Origin: Hungatella hathewayi
GTDB taxonomy: Bacteria > Bacillota > Clostridia > Lachnospirales > Lachnospiraceae
Assembly (NCBI GenBank): GCA_025149285.1
Contig: CP102274.1
Location: 5,792,001 to 5,856,000, forward strand
Reading direction: 5' to 3'
Length of the DNA: 64,000 nt
Position 1 is the stretch's first letter. Every line of letters starts with the position of its first letter. Shown here in pieces: positions 34,144-43,200 of this stretch. The translations under genes were made by a program, and so were the position numbers. The notes beneath the pieces are model-generated. The model made no database searches. It was given only the letters and a program-made list of their open reading frames with translations, and was not told the DNA's origin.

Positions 34144-35004
34144 ATGAATATAGATTACCTGAGAACATTTCTAACACTTGCGGAGAATGGAAGCTTCTCC
34201 GAAACGGCGAAAGAGCACATTGTAGTCCAGTCCACGGTCAGCAGCCGAATACAGGAACTGGAAAAAGAGTTGGGGCAGAGTCTTTTTATTCGTAGCTACA
34301 ACCACGCCGAACTTACTTTAGCAGGGCAGGCCTTTCTGGAATATGCAAAAAACATAGTGGAATTAGAGAACAGAGCAATTGATAGAATTGGCTTGGTTGG
34401 TCAGTTTTCTGAGCGATTGACAATCGGAACGGTTTATGCTTTCCACAAGTGTTATCTGGTGCAAGGAACCAGACGTTTTTTGGAAAAGCATAGTGACATT
34501 TCTGTTCGCATAGAGTTCGGGCATTCAAGACATATTATTTCTGCTATGCACCAAGGAAAGATTGATATAGGCTATTCACATCACCCGTTTAGGCATACCG
34601 GTTTCCAGTGTGATCTTGTGTGTGAAGATGAAATCATACTTGTTACCAGTAAACAACCTACTGATCTAAATGAATGCATAACACTGAAAGACATGGAAAC
34701 GCTGCGCATCTACAATTCAAATTTCCTATATGCGGATACACATAACAGGATTTTTTCAAGATACAAGGCATTTCAGCTCGATATAGATATAGGGGAAAAT
34801 ATCGTTCCATACTTATTGAATGATGACGGCTATGCCTTTGTGCCGCGAAAGATGGTGGAGCAGGAATTGTCCAACGAATCATTGTTTGAGGTTACAATTT
34901 TGAATGAAGAGATACCTTCAATGAAGAACTACGTAATTTATAAACCTACTTCCCCAAAACGAAAACTGATACAGCAATGGCTGAACGAAGTTGTTTCGGA
35001 TTAA
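34144..35004 (+). CDS. LysR-family transcriptional regulator of the metallophore operon
   Basis: About 286 residues. The N-terminal winged helix runs MNIDYLRTFLTLAENGSFSE, then ISSRIQELEKELG-like positions, and a two-lobe effector domain follows (LTIGTVYAF, SRHIISAMHQGKIDIGYS). ATG 34144 with GGAGG 5 bp upstream is preferred to the GTG at 34132, which is part of that site. Divergent from the nine-gene operon with interleaved promoters, so it probably regulates it. The effector is unknown. Confidence 0.88.
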   Translation: MNIDYLRTFLTLAENGSFSETAKEHIVVQSTVSSRIQELEKELGQSLFIRSYNHAELTLAGQAFLEYAKNIVELENRAIDRIGLVGQFSERLTIGTVYAFHKCYLVQGTRRFLEKHSDISVRIEFGHSRHIISAMHQGKIDIGYSHHPFRHTGFQCDLVCEDEIILVTSKQPTDLNECITLKDMETLRIYNSNFLYADTHNRIFSRYKAFQLDIDIGENIVPYLLNDDGYAFVPRKMVEQELSNESLFEVTILNEEIPSMKNYVIYKPTSPKRKLIQQWLNEVVSD

Positions 35005-35452
35005 AAGGGTTGTTGGCCGTAATGATAAACAGGGAGAGATAGCTCTTTGAGCCGTCTCTCCCTTGTGTTATTGCCATTCTAAGCTTGTTGAGAATAGAGG
35101 AGCCAAATTCTATGGAACTGACTTCCTCTCCAACCCATAGCTTATCGGCAGAATCCACGCCAGTGTAACGGAATTTCTCTTGTGGAGACTTACATAAAAG
35201 GAGGATGGAGCTATAAATAGTCTTATCCTCAAACAACTGTGCATCCCCAAAATCATCAAGGCTTACCAAGTATCGGCCTTTTGCAATTAAGCTTCGCAGA
35301 TGTTCTCCTGCACCAACTTTGAAAAATTTGTTTGGGACAATATAACAAATGTAGCCTGCATCCTTTGTTTTTCTGATAGCCTGCTCAACAAAAATAAAGT
35401 ACTTATCAAATTGCTTGTAGTACTTGTCCCGAATTCGGGGTAAATCTGGCAA
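35005..35452 (-). pseudogene. fragment of an Eco57I/BREX-PglX-like restriction-modification methyltransferase
   Basis: The frame contains PRIRDKYYKQFDKYFIFVEQ, then GYICYIVPNKFFKVGAGEHL and DFGDAQLFEDKTIYSSILLL, an internal segment of large type IIG or PglX-like enzymes just after the NPPY region. The catalytic N-terminus and the specificity C-terminus are missing. Its frame runs on into antisense LysR sequence (to 34946), showing the 3' end was replaced at the cargo junction. There is no ribosome site. A relic marking where the metallophore cargo joined the backbone. Confidence 0.65.
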
Positions 35453-35611
35453 GCAATGCCGGTGTTAATACACTCGGCCCGCAGAGGGAAAAATCCTGCC
35501 GTGATTTTCCCCTCCGCTTTGCTTGCCTGGGGCAGCGCCCCCAAACCCCCTTGAACGCAGAATTTCATTCTGCGGCTGCGCGTTCTGCGAACGCTTTGGA
35601 CCATGACCGGC

Positions 35612-37027
35612 TTACCGCTGGCCGTGGTCTTTTTCCTGTTCTTTTTTCTGTTCCTCATCCATTTTCAGCAGCCGGTCCACATTGGCTTTGGCCGTCAAAA
35701 GCTCCCGCATTTCTTCACGGGAGCGCCGGTACTCGGCGTAGGTTTTCTTCTTTTCTTCCAGCAGCTTGGCATACTCGGCTTGCAGGTCCTTGACCTTGGG
35801 CAGCTTCTTCACACCCATCTCGTCAAAGGCGTTTTTTGCCGCCTGATGAAGCAGGATTTCTTCTTCATGTTCCTCGCGGAATTTCTTGGAGTAACCAGCT
35901 TTCCGGTAGGCCACATAGGTCTCGCGGGTCTTGGCATAATTTACGATGTGGGTACGCAGGACAGCAATCTCCGCCATGCACTTTTCCGCTGCCTTGATCT
36001 GCGCCGACAGTTCGTTGTGGTGGGCGGTGGCTGCCGCCGCTTTTTCTGCCAGTTCCGCATAGTCCAGCAGATGATGTTCGGTAAGAAAATTTACAGTCTG
36101 CGCCATCTGTTTCAGGTTAAAAACCTTGGCCCAGCGCGCATACCCAGCGCCTTTCCCAGCCTGTAATTTTGCCTGAATGTCCACCAGCAGATTGACCTTG
36201 GGCGGCTCCGGCTGCACGATGGATTTCTTACGGGGCGTATGCTGTTTTTCTCCGGCCAGTACCGCACGGATTTCTGCTTCACTGTACCCGGCCCCCAGCT
36301 TGTCATCCATACGGGCTACATTCTTCCAGCCGGGTGCTTTGAGACGGATCGCTTTCCCGCGCCGGGATACTTCGCAGCCCATTTCCGAAAGCAGCTTCAG
36401 CAGCGCATCAAAGTCTGCCGGTTTCTGCTCCAGCGCACGGTCAATCATCACCCGCAGCTGCTCCCGATGGGAGGGCTTGGCCTGATCGCCCAGCCACTTG
36501 TTGTAGCTTTTTCCGTGGGGCTTTGGATTCTCCACAATGGACAGTCCGTTCTCGATACAGATGGTGTCGCTCAAGCGCCGGACGGCTCTGGTGCTGCCCC
36601 AAAAGTTGCGGAACTTTCGGTCACAATCCATATTGACCGCCGACCAGATGATGTGATTATGAATGTGCGATTTGTCTATGTGAGTGCAGACCACAAAGGC
36701 ATGATTACCTTTGGTGAACCGCATGGCAAACTCCACGCCCAGCCGGTTTGCTTCCTCCGGGGTAATTTCTCCGGGTTTGAATGACTGGCGCACATGGTAA
36801 GCGATCACATCGTCCGCCCCGCGCACCCGCCCGGTGGCGGCGATATACTGCCGCTTCGCAAGCAGAAACTCTGCATCGGCAGTCCGGCTGTCACAGCCAT
36901 AGCCGGTAATTAGTTTTCCGTTGTCGGTCTTTTGCGGATTTGCCACATAATCAATGATGTCGCTGACTGCCTGACTTTCGGTGCGGCCCTTGCCGATATG
37001 CAACGGCATGATGCGTGTGGTTGCCAT
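35612..37027 (-). CDS. relaxase/mobilization nuclease (MobA/VirD2-like, MOBP type)
   Basis: 471 residues. The N-terminal relaxase domain has the three-His metal motif HIDKSHIHNH (H116, H121, H123, H125) and an N-terminal block ITGYGCDSRTA. The C-terminal half is a long Lys/Glu-rich coiled coil (380-471). It nicks oriT and pilots the strand in transfer. Full length, with no damage seen. It ends 159 bp from the restriction-gene fragment. Confidence 0.9.
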   Translation of the reverse strand: MATTRIMPLHIGKGRTESQAVSDIIDYVANPQKTDNGKLITGYGCDSRTADAEFLLAKRQYIAATGRVRGADDVIAYHVRQSFKPGEITPEEANRLGVEFAMRFTKGNHAFVVCTHIDKSHIHNHIIWSAVNMDCDRKFRNFWGSTRAVRRLSDTICIENGLSIVENPKPHGKSYNKWLGDQAKPSHREQLRVMIDRALEQKPADFDALLKLLSEMGCEVSRRGKAIRLKAPGWKNVARMDDKLGAGYSEAEIRAVLAGEKQHTPRKKSIVQPEPPKVNLLVDIQAKLQAGKGAGYARWAKVFNLKQMAQTVNFLTEHHLLDYAELAEKAAAATAHHNELSAQIKAAEKCMAEIAVLRTHIVNYAKTRETYVAYRKAGYSKKFREEHEEEILLHQAAKNAFDEMGVKKLPKVKDLQAEYAKLLEEKKKTYAEYRRSREEMRELLTAKANVDRLLKMDEEQKKEQEKDHGQR

Positions 37028-37047
37028 AGGGGGGGAACCTCCTTTCC

Positions 37048-37083
37048 AAAAAGAAAAGGACAGCTGTGTGAGCTGTCCTTTGG
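37048..37083 (-). terminator. intrinsic terminator of the DUF1016 cassette
   Basis: Minus-strand AAAGGACAGCT-CACAC-AGCTGTCCTTT followed by TCTTTTT. It directly follows the 142-codon gene and precedes the relaxase ribosome site. Confidence 0.85.
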
Positions 37084-37512
37084 TTAATCTGAATTTTCAA
37101 CAGGCTGCTGTGCTTTTAAGGCTGCAATCCGTTTGGTGTCCACAAAATGAGTTGCATACCATTTCTCAATTTCCGAGTTTCCGCTTTTGCTGAACCGCAG
37201 CGGAATCACCGGCTTGTGTCCCTGCCCATTTTTCTTTTTTACACCCCATTGCTTGTAGTAACAGAAGGAGGGTTTTAAGCCGGTTTTCTGTGCGTACACC
37301 CGCATCTGGTGCATGATGAATGAGAGTTTGCGCAGATTGACGGTGCAGACCCGTTCCAAATAGTCCACCCGTCCAAACCGCCAGTCCTCATATTTCTGCT
37401 TTGGCAGGACACCGACCTCCATCAGCACATCCACCGGAGCCGCATAACCACGGCGCTGGCATTGATGATAGACCGCTGAATGTACTTTTCCAATCAGTTC
37501 TTTTTCAGTCAT
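37084..37512 (-). CDS. hypothetical protein, partner of the DUF1016 nuclease
   Basis: 142 residues, soluble, mixed alpha/beta, with basic stretches (WGVKKKNGQGHKPVIPLRFS). I recognise no catalytic motif. The ATG overlaps the end of the nuclease gene by 8 bp and a terminator follows at once, so the two form a closed two-gene unit with its own promoter. That suggests a shared function, perhaps as partner or immunity protein; this is inference. Confidence 0.6.
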   Translation of the reverse strand: MTEKELIGKVHSAVYHQCQRRGYAAPVDVLMEVGVLPKQKYEDWRFGRVDYLERVCTVNLRKLSFIMHQMRVYAQKTGLKPSFCYYKQWGVKKKNGQGHKPVIPLRFSKSGNSEIEKWYATHFVDTKRIAALKAQQPVENSD

Positions 37513-38545
37513 GGCGGTTGTCTTTCTTTTCGTGCCAGTTTTTCAAGACAGCCTCTACCTGAGCAATCAGCTGTTCCTTATCCGGCATATAGAGAACATA
37601 CCGGGATGCGAAGATATTGTTGGACAGACCGCCCAGGGCATATTCTGCCGCGATGCTGTCTTTTTCCGTACAGAGGATAATACCGATAGGAGGGTTATCG
37701 TCAGGGTCGTTGACTTCCGCCGCATAGTAGTTTAAGTACATATTGAGCTGACCGGCAGCCTCTGGTGTCAGTTTTTTCGTTTTCAGTTCAATCAGCACAT
37801 AAGCGCGGAGGATTTTGTTATAAAACACCATGTCCACATAGTAGTGGGTATTGTTCAGGGTCACACGCTGCTGGGTTCCGACAAACATGAAGCCTCGTCC
37901 AAGTTCCAAAAGAAACTTTTCAATCTGTGCCACAAGAGCCTTTTCCAAATCGCTTTCCAACATGGGTTTGTTCTCCGGCACACCCAAAAACTCGAACACA
38001 TAGGGATCACGGATGATGTCAGCTGGCTGGCTGATCTCAACCCCTTTCTGAGCCAAAGAAAGAACCTTTTCTTTATTCACATCTTCACTGGAAAGCAGCA
38101 GCCGTTCATACAGCGAGCTGTCAATCTGCCGTTTCAACTCCCGAACTGACCAGCCCGAATTGACAGATTCCTTCTCATAAAAGCTGCGCTTGTTCTCATC
38201 GGTAATACTCAAAAGCTCGCAGTAATGGGACCAGGACAATTTGCCAGACACTGTCTGGCATTTTTCATAGGCAAGATAAAATGCCCGCATATTTTGTAGA
38301 TTAGAACGAGAAAAGCCTTTGCCGAATTCCCGTGTTAGTTCTTTGGAAAGTTCCTTTAAGGTTTGTTTTCCATAGTCTGCGCGAATCTGATTTTGCTGTT
38401 CATACTCCACGATAATCCGGCCAATGTTCCAGTAGGTTGTCAAAAGCTGCGTATTAACCTGCTGTGCAACATTTTTTCTGGCGTTTTCCAGCAGCTCTCG
38501 GATTTCCAAAATCATGGAGTTGTTTGGCGTTAATTGATTTTCCAT
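37505..38545 (-). CDS. DUF1016/YhcG-family protein with PDDEXK nuclease domain
   Basis: 346 residues. The N-terminal helical DUF1016 domain includes LLTTYWNIGRIIVEYEQQ and SRSNLQNMRAFYLAY. The C-terminal PDDEXK nuclease fold has the acidic YYVDMVFYNKILRAYVLIEL with K following (D-x-n-E-L-K). Full length. YhcG-like proteins are linked to restriction and to phage or plasmid defence, but the activity is not settled. Behind its own promoter at 38604-38632 and coupled to the next gene. Confidence 0.85.
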   Translation of the reverse strand: MENQLTPNNSMILEIRELLENARKNVAQQVNTQLLTTYWNIGRIIVEYEQQNQIRADYGKQTLKELSKELTREFGKGFSRSNLQNMRAFYLAYEKCQTVSGKLSWSHYCELLSITDENKRSFYEKESVNSGWSVRELKRQIDSSLYERLLLSSEDVNKEKVLSLAQKGVEISQPADIIRDPYVFEFLGVPENKPMLESDLEKALVAQIEKFLLELGRGFMFVGTQQRVTLNNTHYYVDMVFYNKILRAYVLIELKTKKLTPEAAGQLNMYLNYYAAEVNDPDDNPPIGIILCTEKDSIAAEYALGGLSNNIFASRYVLYMPDKEQLIAQVEAVLKNWHEKKDNRHD

Positions 38546-38603
38546 ACACGCCCTCCTTTATCTAAAACTATCCGCACTCGGCGGCAGAATATATTCTTAT
38601 ATA

Positions 38604-38632
38604 GTATATCCTATTTTTTAGGGAAAGTAAAA
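38604..38632 (-). promoter_or_regulatory. promoter of the DUF1016 cassette
   Basis: Minus-strand TTTACT (38627-38632) and TATACT (38604-38609), spacer 17 bp, followed by AAAGGAGG ahead of the nuclease ATG. A/T-rich against a GC-rich backbone. Confidence 0.65.
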
Positions 38633-38650
38633 TAACATCAGTGACATATT

Positions 38651-38962
38651 TTATCCATAAACCAAATCCTGAATGGCAAACTTCAAATCCTGCACCTTGC
38701 CCAGCAGCCAGATGGCAGCCATCGGCAGACCAAACGGGCTAATAAGGAATGCCATCACCAGCAGGATAATGCCGTTTTGCAGGGAGTAGGTAATCAGAAC
38801 CGCCACACCCAGCAGGGCGATCACCATGCTGATAAGCCCCAGCACCAGACCGGAGATATACACGATTCCCACACAAATCCATACAAACAGGGTCAGTGCC
38901 AAAATCACCGGAGCCACTAAAATCTTTAACAACAGTTTCAGCAAAAATACCAATGCCCTCAT
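38651..38962 (-). CDS. small membrane protein, CD1845 family
   Basis: About 103 residues made almost wholly of three hydrophobic segments (LKILVAPVILALTLFVWICV, then SMVIALLGVAVLITYSL, then ILLVMAFLISPFGLPMAAIW). Small proteins of this kind accompany MobC and relaxase genes in Tn1549-like elements. ATG 38962 with GGGAGGAGG upstream is the likely start. Role in transfer unknown. Confidence 0.7.
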   Translation of the reverse strand: MRALVFLLKLLLKILVAPVILALTLFVWICVGIVYISGLVLGLISMVIALLGVAVLITYSLQNGIILLVMAFLISPFGLPMAAIWLLGKVQDLKFAIQDLVYG

Positions 38963-39043
38963 TGTTATGCCTCCTCCCAAAATCACAGTTCCTGTTCCTG
39001 ATTCCATTATCCCTGTCTCACAGCCAAAAGGCAAGGATACGGG

Positions 39044-39098
39044 CAAAAAGAAAAAGCGGAGGAAGGCGCGGCGAAAAGAACGCCGTTCCTCCCTCCGC
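39044..39098 (-). terminator. intrinsic terminator after mobC
   Basis: A long GC-rich stem (GCGGAGG at 39056 pairing with CCTCCGC region to 39098, plus an inner GGCG/CGCC) followed on the minus strand by TTTTTCTTTTT. It ends the transcript that runs from the giant methylase/helicase gene through mobC. Confidence 0.8.
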
Positions 39099-39118
39099 AG
39101 ATGGGGTATTTGTCCCGG

Positions 39119-39463
39119 TTACGAAAGTTTGGAGAGCCGGGTCAGTATCTCCTTAACGCCGTCCCATAGCTGTTCCTGCCGCTGAGATATATCCTCCAGA
39201 TCGGCATCGTAGATACGCCCGGTCTCATGCACCTTGCGGGTCAGTTGGTTTAAGTTGTTGCTGCTCCGGCGCAGCAGGGATACCAGTTCTTTCAGTTCCG
39301 GCAAATCCAGCTGCACCACATAGCCGTCCACAGCCATTTTTCGCAGATAGGCGCTCAGGTTTTTTGTTCCAAACTGCGCCATTTTCTGCTGAATCAATTC
39401 CATTTCATCAGCGGATACCCAAAACAGAACCGGCACATCTCGCTTGCGTTTGGGGCTGCTCAT
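39119..39463 (-). CDS. mobC: MobC-family relaxosome accessory protein
   Basis: 114 residues. A ribbon-helix-helix-like N-terminus (VPVLFWVSADEMELIQQKM, then GTKNLSAYLRKMAVDG) is followed by the RRSSNNLNQLTRKVHETGRI segment that defines MobC proteins. It helps relaxase at oriT. Overlaps the upstream gene by 4 bp (ATGA). Confidence 0.85.
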   Translation of the reverse strand: MSSPKRKRDVPVLFWVSADEMELIQQKMAQFGTKNLSAYLRKMAVDGYVVQLDLPELKELVSLLRRSSNNLNQLTRKVHETGRIYDADLEDISQRQEQLWDGVKEILTRLSKLS

Positions 39464-40272
39464 CGCTCCGGCTCCCGTTTCTTCGGGGCGGCAGGTTTGT
39501 GAATTGATGGTTCTTGTCTGAGCTTTTGCAGGACAGAGCTTTTCTGCTGTTCCTGCATGGTTTTTCTGGCTTGTCTGGTAAACAGGTCGGTCAGACCGGG
39601 ATTGACCCCATCCACAACCAGATAGGCACAGTGGCGGGAAGTACCGCTGTCTTCCGGCATGGGAATGGTTTTTGCCCAGACTTTATTGTCCTGAGAAATA
39701 CGCCCGTCACGGTTCTTGTGCTGGATGGTGTTGGCAAGAATAAACTGTACCCGTTCCGCCCCGAACTTTTCCAGCACATCTTTGACCGCCGCCTCCGTAT
39801 CCAGCCGGTTCTCTGCATAGTGAGCGCTGATGGTCTGCTCAATGGCTTCTTTGCAGGCGCTGTTTGCCTGATAAGAACGGTTATATTGTGCCATCTCCCC
39901 ATGCTGGGACGCATAGGCGGCAGAATGGGGGTAGAGAGGGGCAGTCCGTAATTCTTCCTGCGCCCTGCACGCATCATCCGCCCGGTTTTCAATGCTGTCC
40001 CGGATCGCATCCATATAGCCGGTCTCCAGCTTTTCAAAATAGCGGTACACATCTGCCAGCGGAGAGGGAGACTCCAAAAGTGCCTGTGCCTGTGCATCGG
40101 TCAGCTCCAGTTCCTCCATCGCCATCACGATGTCCTCACGGATGGCGTACTCATAGGTGTGGTGCAGGGTTTCTTCCGGGGGCTGGCTTTTCAGCCAGTC
40201 CCTGTACTTATCCTGTTCAGCGGCCATCTTTTCATAGAGAGCCGTATTCAGATCGTTGGTATTCATAATCAT
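39460..40272 (-). CDS. DUF3848/DUF3849-type ICE protein
   Basis: 270 residues. The first 100 (LNTALYEKMAAEQDKYRDWL, then SPLADVYRYFEKLETGYMDA) fit DUF3848. Residues about 110-215 (YPHSAAYASQHGEMAQY and KFGAERVQFILANTI) fit DUF3849. Both domains are almost confined to Firmicute conjugative elements; function unknown. Its ATG overlaps the stop of the giant gene in an ATGA, and its stop overlaps mobC, so expression is coupled. Confidence 0.72.
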   Translation of the reverse strand: MIMNTNDLNTALYEKMAAEQDKYRDWLKSQPPEETLHHTYEYAIREDIVMAMEELELTDAQAQALLESPSPLADVYRYFEKLETGYMDAIRDSIENRADDACRAQEELRTAPLYPHSAAYASQHGEMAQYNRSYQANSACKEAIEQTISAHYAENRLDTEAAVKDVLEKFGAERVQFILANTIQHKNRDGRISQDNKVWAKTIPMPEDSGTSRHCAYLVVDGVNPGLTDLFTRQARKTMQEQQKSSVLQKLRQEPSIHKPAAPKKREPER

Positions 40273-43200
40273 CGTACCTCCTCGTGTTGTTTTGGTTTCT
40301 TTTCAGGGCTGCGGGGCGGCACAGGGCGTTTCAGGCTGTCCAGCACCGAGGGACGCGCGCTCTTGGCAGCCACTGTTTCCGGCTGGGCGTGGCCCTTGCC
40401 GTCAATGTTCAGTAAGGTATCCAGTTCCACCAGACGGGCGGACTTGATCCGCAGATCGTCCTCAAAGGGGAACGGCTTGCCAACTTCCTCCTTGGCAGCG
40501 GCCTGCTGCTGGTAAAGGTTCTCCAGCTGGTTTTTGACCGCTTCCAGACGCTGGGGCATCTGCGCCAGTGCGTTGTCGATACGGGTGAGATTTCCGCGCG
40601 GGTCTGTACCCAGGGTCGCCCGATGGGTCATTTGTCCTTTCAGCAGGAGCGTATATTCCTGTTTCCATGCTTCAAATTCCACAGACATAATGAATCCACG
40701 GTAACTGCCAATCTGTACCGGATCGGAGGTTTTGACCTCCTTACAGGCATCCAGCAGGGCTGCACCGGCGTTTTCTTTGTCGGTCAGCACATCGCCCCGG
40801 ATCTCCATACCAGCAAAGCCATCTGCCGGGTGTGGGTGGGCAACCAGTGTTTCCAAATCGACTTCAAAGCCCTGGATATACCCCTTGTTGGTTTCGATTT
40901 CCTGGGGGAAGTATTTGAGCAGCTGGTCCTCCAGACGGTACTGCTTGCTCTGGTGGTCGGCTTTCATCAGCTTCAGCTTGGCAACCTCAACATCCAAATC
41001 CATGCGCTCCTTGATACGGGGATCTCCGGCACACAGGGCCTTGATCTCAGCAAAAGAAAGAGCCGTTTCATCCACATCGTCGCAGGAGCGAACTGGGCTT
41101 TTGCTGGTCATGATTTGCGAAATGAATTTCTGCTTGTTTTCCACTGTCTGCCAGAGATAAGCGTCAAAAGTCCCCTCGGTGACATAGCGGTACACATGAA
41201 CCAGCGGATTCTGGTTGCCCTGACGCTCGATGCGCCCCTTGCGCTGGGCAAGGTCTCCCGGACGCCACGGACAATCCAGGTCATGGAGGGCTACAAGGCG
41301 ATCCTGCACATTGGTGCCAGCGCCCATCTTGGCAGTGCTGCCTAAGAGGACGCGCACCTGCCCGGTGCGGACCTTGGAGAACAGTTCCTTTTTCCGTACC
41401 TCTGTGTTGGCTTCGTGGATAAAGGCGATCTGGTCGGCAGGCATCCCCTGGGCGATGAGCTTTTGGCGGATGTCCTCATAGATGGTAAAGGCAGGCTCCG
41501 GCTCATCCAGTGGGATTGCTTCTTCCAACCCATGAAGCAGCGGATTGTCCAGCTGTTTGGCTGCCTTTTTGTAGGGGGCTGCCTGGGGTGTGGAAATGTC
41601 GCAGAATACCAGCTGGGTCAGCTTATCTGCGTCCCCGTCCCGCCAGATCTGCATGATGTTGTCCACGCACTGATTGACCTTGGTGCCGGGTTCATCCGGC
41701 AGTAGCTGGTTGATGATGCGCTGGTCCAGTCCCAGCTTGCGGCCATCCGAGGTGATTTTGAGCATATTATCCACGGACGGGTCCACACTTCCTCTGTGTA
41801 CTTCGGAAGCGCGCTCGGAGAGTGCCTTCACCATTTCCTGCTGATGTTCGGTGGGCTGTGCCACAATATTGTGGTATTCCACCTCCGGGGTGGGCAGGTT
41901 CAGCTGGTCGGCGGTCTTGATGTCCGCCACCTCTTTGAACAGGTTCATCAGCTCTGGCAGGTTGAAAAACTTGGAGAATCGGGTGCGCGCCCGATAGCCG
42001 GTTCCCTCCGGGGCCAGTTCCAGCGCCGTGACGGTTTCTCCGAAACGGCTGGCCCAGCAGTCGAAATGGGTCATGTTCAGTTCTTGCAGGCGGTCATACT
42101 GGAGATACCGCTGCATGGTGTAAAGCTCGGTCATGGAGTTGCTGACCGGGGTTCCGGTGGCAAAGATAACGCCACGGTTTCCGGTAATCTCGTCCATATA
42201 GCGACACTTCGCAAACATATCGCTGGACTTTTGGGCATCGCTGGTGGAGAGACCTGCCACATTCCGCATTTTGGTGTATAAAAACAGGTTTTTGTAGTTA
42301 TGCGCTTCATCGACGAATAGGCGGTCCACGCCCAGCTGCTCGAATGTCACTACATCGTCCTTGCGGCTCTCGGCCTGCAATTTTTCCAGCCTGGCTTCCA
42401 GCGATTTGCGGGTGCGTTCCAGCTGCTTGACCGTAAAACGCTCACCGCCGCTGGCCTGTACCTCGGCAATCCCCTCCGTGATTTCATCAATCTGCTCATA
42501 TAGGAGCCGTTCCTGACGCTCCCGGCTGATGGGGATTTTCTCAAACTGCGAATGTCCCATGATGATAGCGTCATAGTCACCGGTGGCGATCCGGGCGCAG
42601 AACTTCTTGCGGTTGTGGGTCTCAAAGTCCTTTTTCGTGGTCACAAGGATATTGGCGGAGGGATAGAGCCGCAGAAACTCCGAAGCCCACTGCTCGGTCA
42701 GGTGGTTCGGCACAACAAAGAGGGATTTCTGGCACAGCCCCAGACGCTTACTCTCCATGGCGGCAGCCACCATTTCAAAGGTTTTGCCAGCGCCTACCTC
42801 GTGCGCCAGCAGCGTATTGCCGCCGTACAGCACATGAGCGATAGCGTTTTTCTGGTGTTCCCGCAAGGTGATGGCCGGGTTCATGCCGCCGAAAGTAATG
42901 TGTCCGCCGTCGTATTCACGGGGACGGGTGGAGTTCATTTCCTCATTGTACTGGCGGACCAGAGCTTGGCGGCGGTCCGGGTCTTTCCAAATCCAGTCTT
43001 TGAAAGCGTCCCGGATCGCTTGCTGCTTTTGGGCGGCCAGGGTGGTCTCTTTGGCATTCAACACCCGGCGCTCCCTGCCGTCCGCGTCCTCCACCGTGTC
43101 GTAGATACGGACATCACGTAGGTTCAGGCTGTCCTCCAGAATCTTGTAGGCGTTGGCGCGGCTGGTTCCATAGGTGGTATAGGCCGCCACATTGTTCTGG

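Noticed and set aside
36900..40300. An oriT near the relaxase or mobC
   Set aside because: Expected in this stretch, but I could not identify a nick-site sequence or inverted repeat with confidence apart from terminators.
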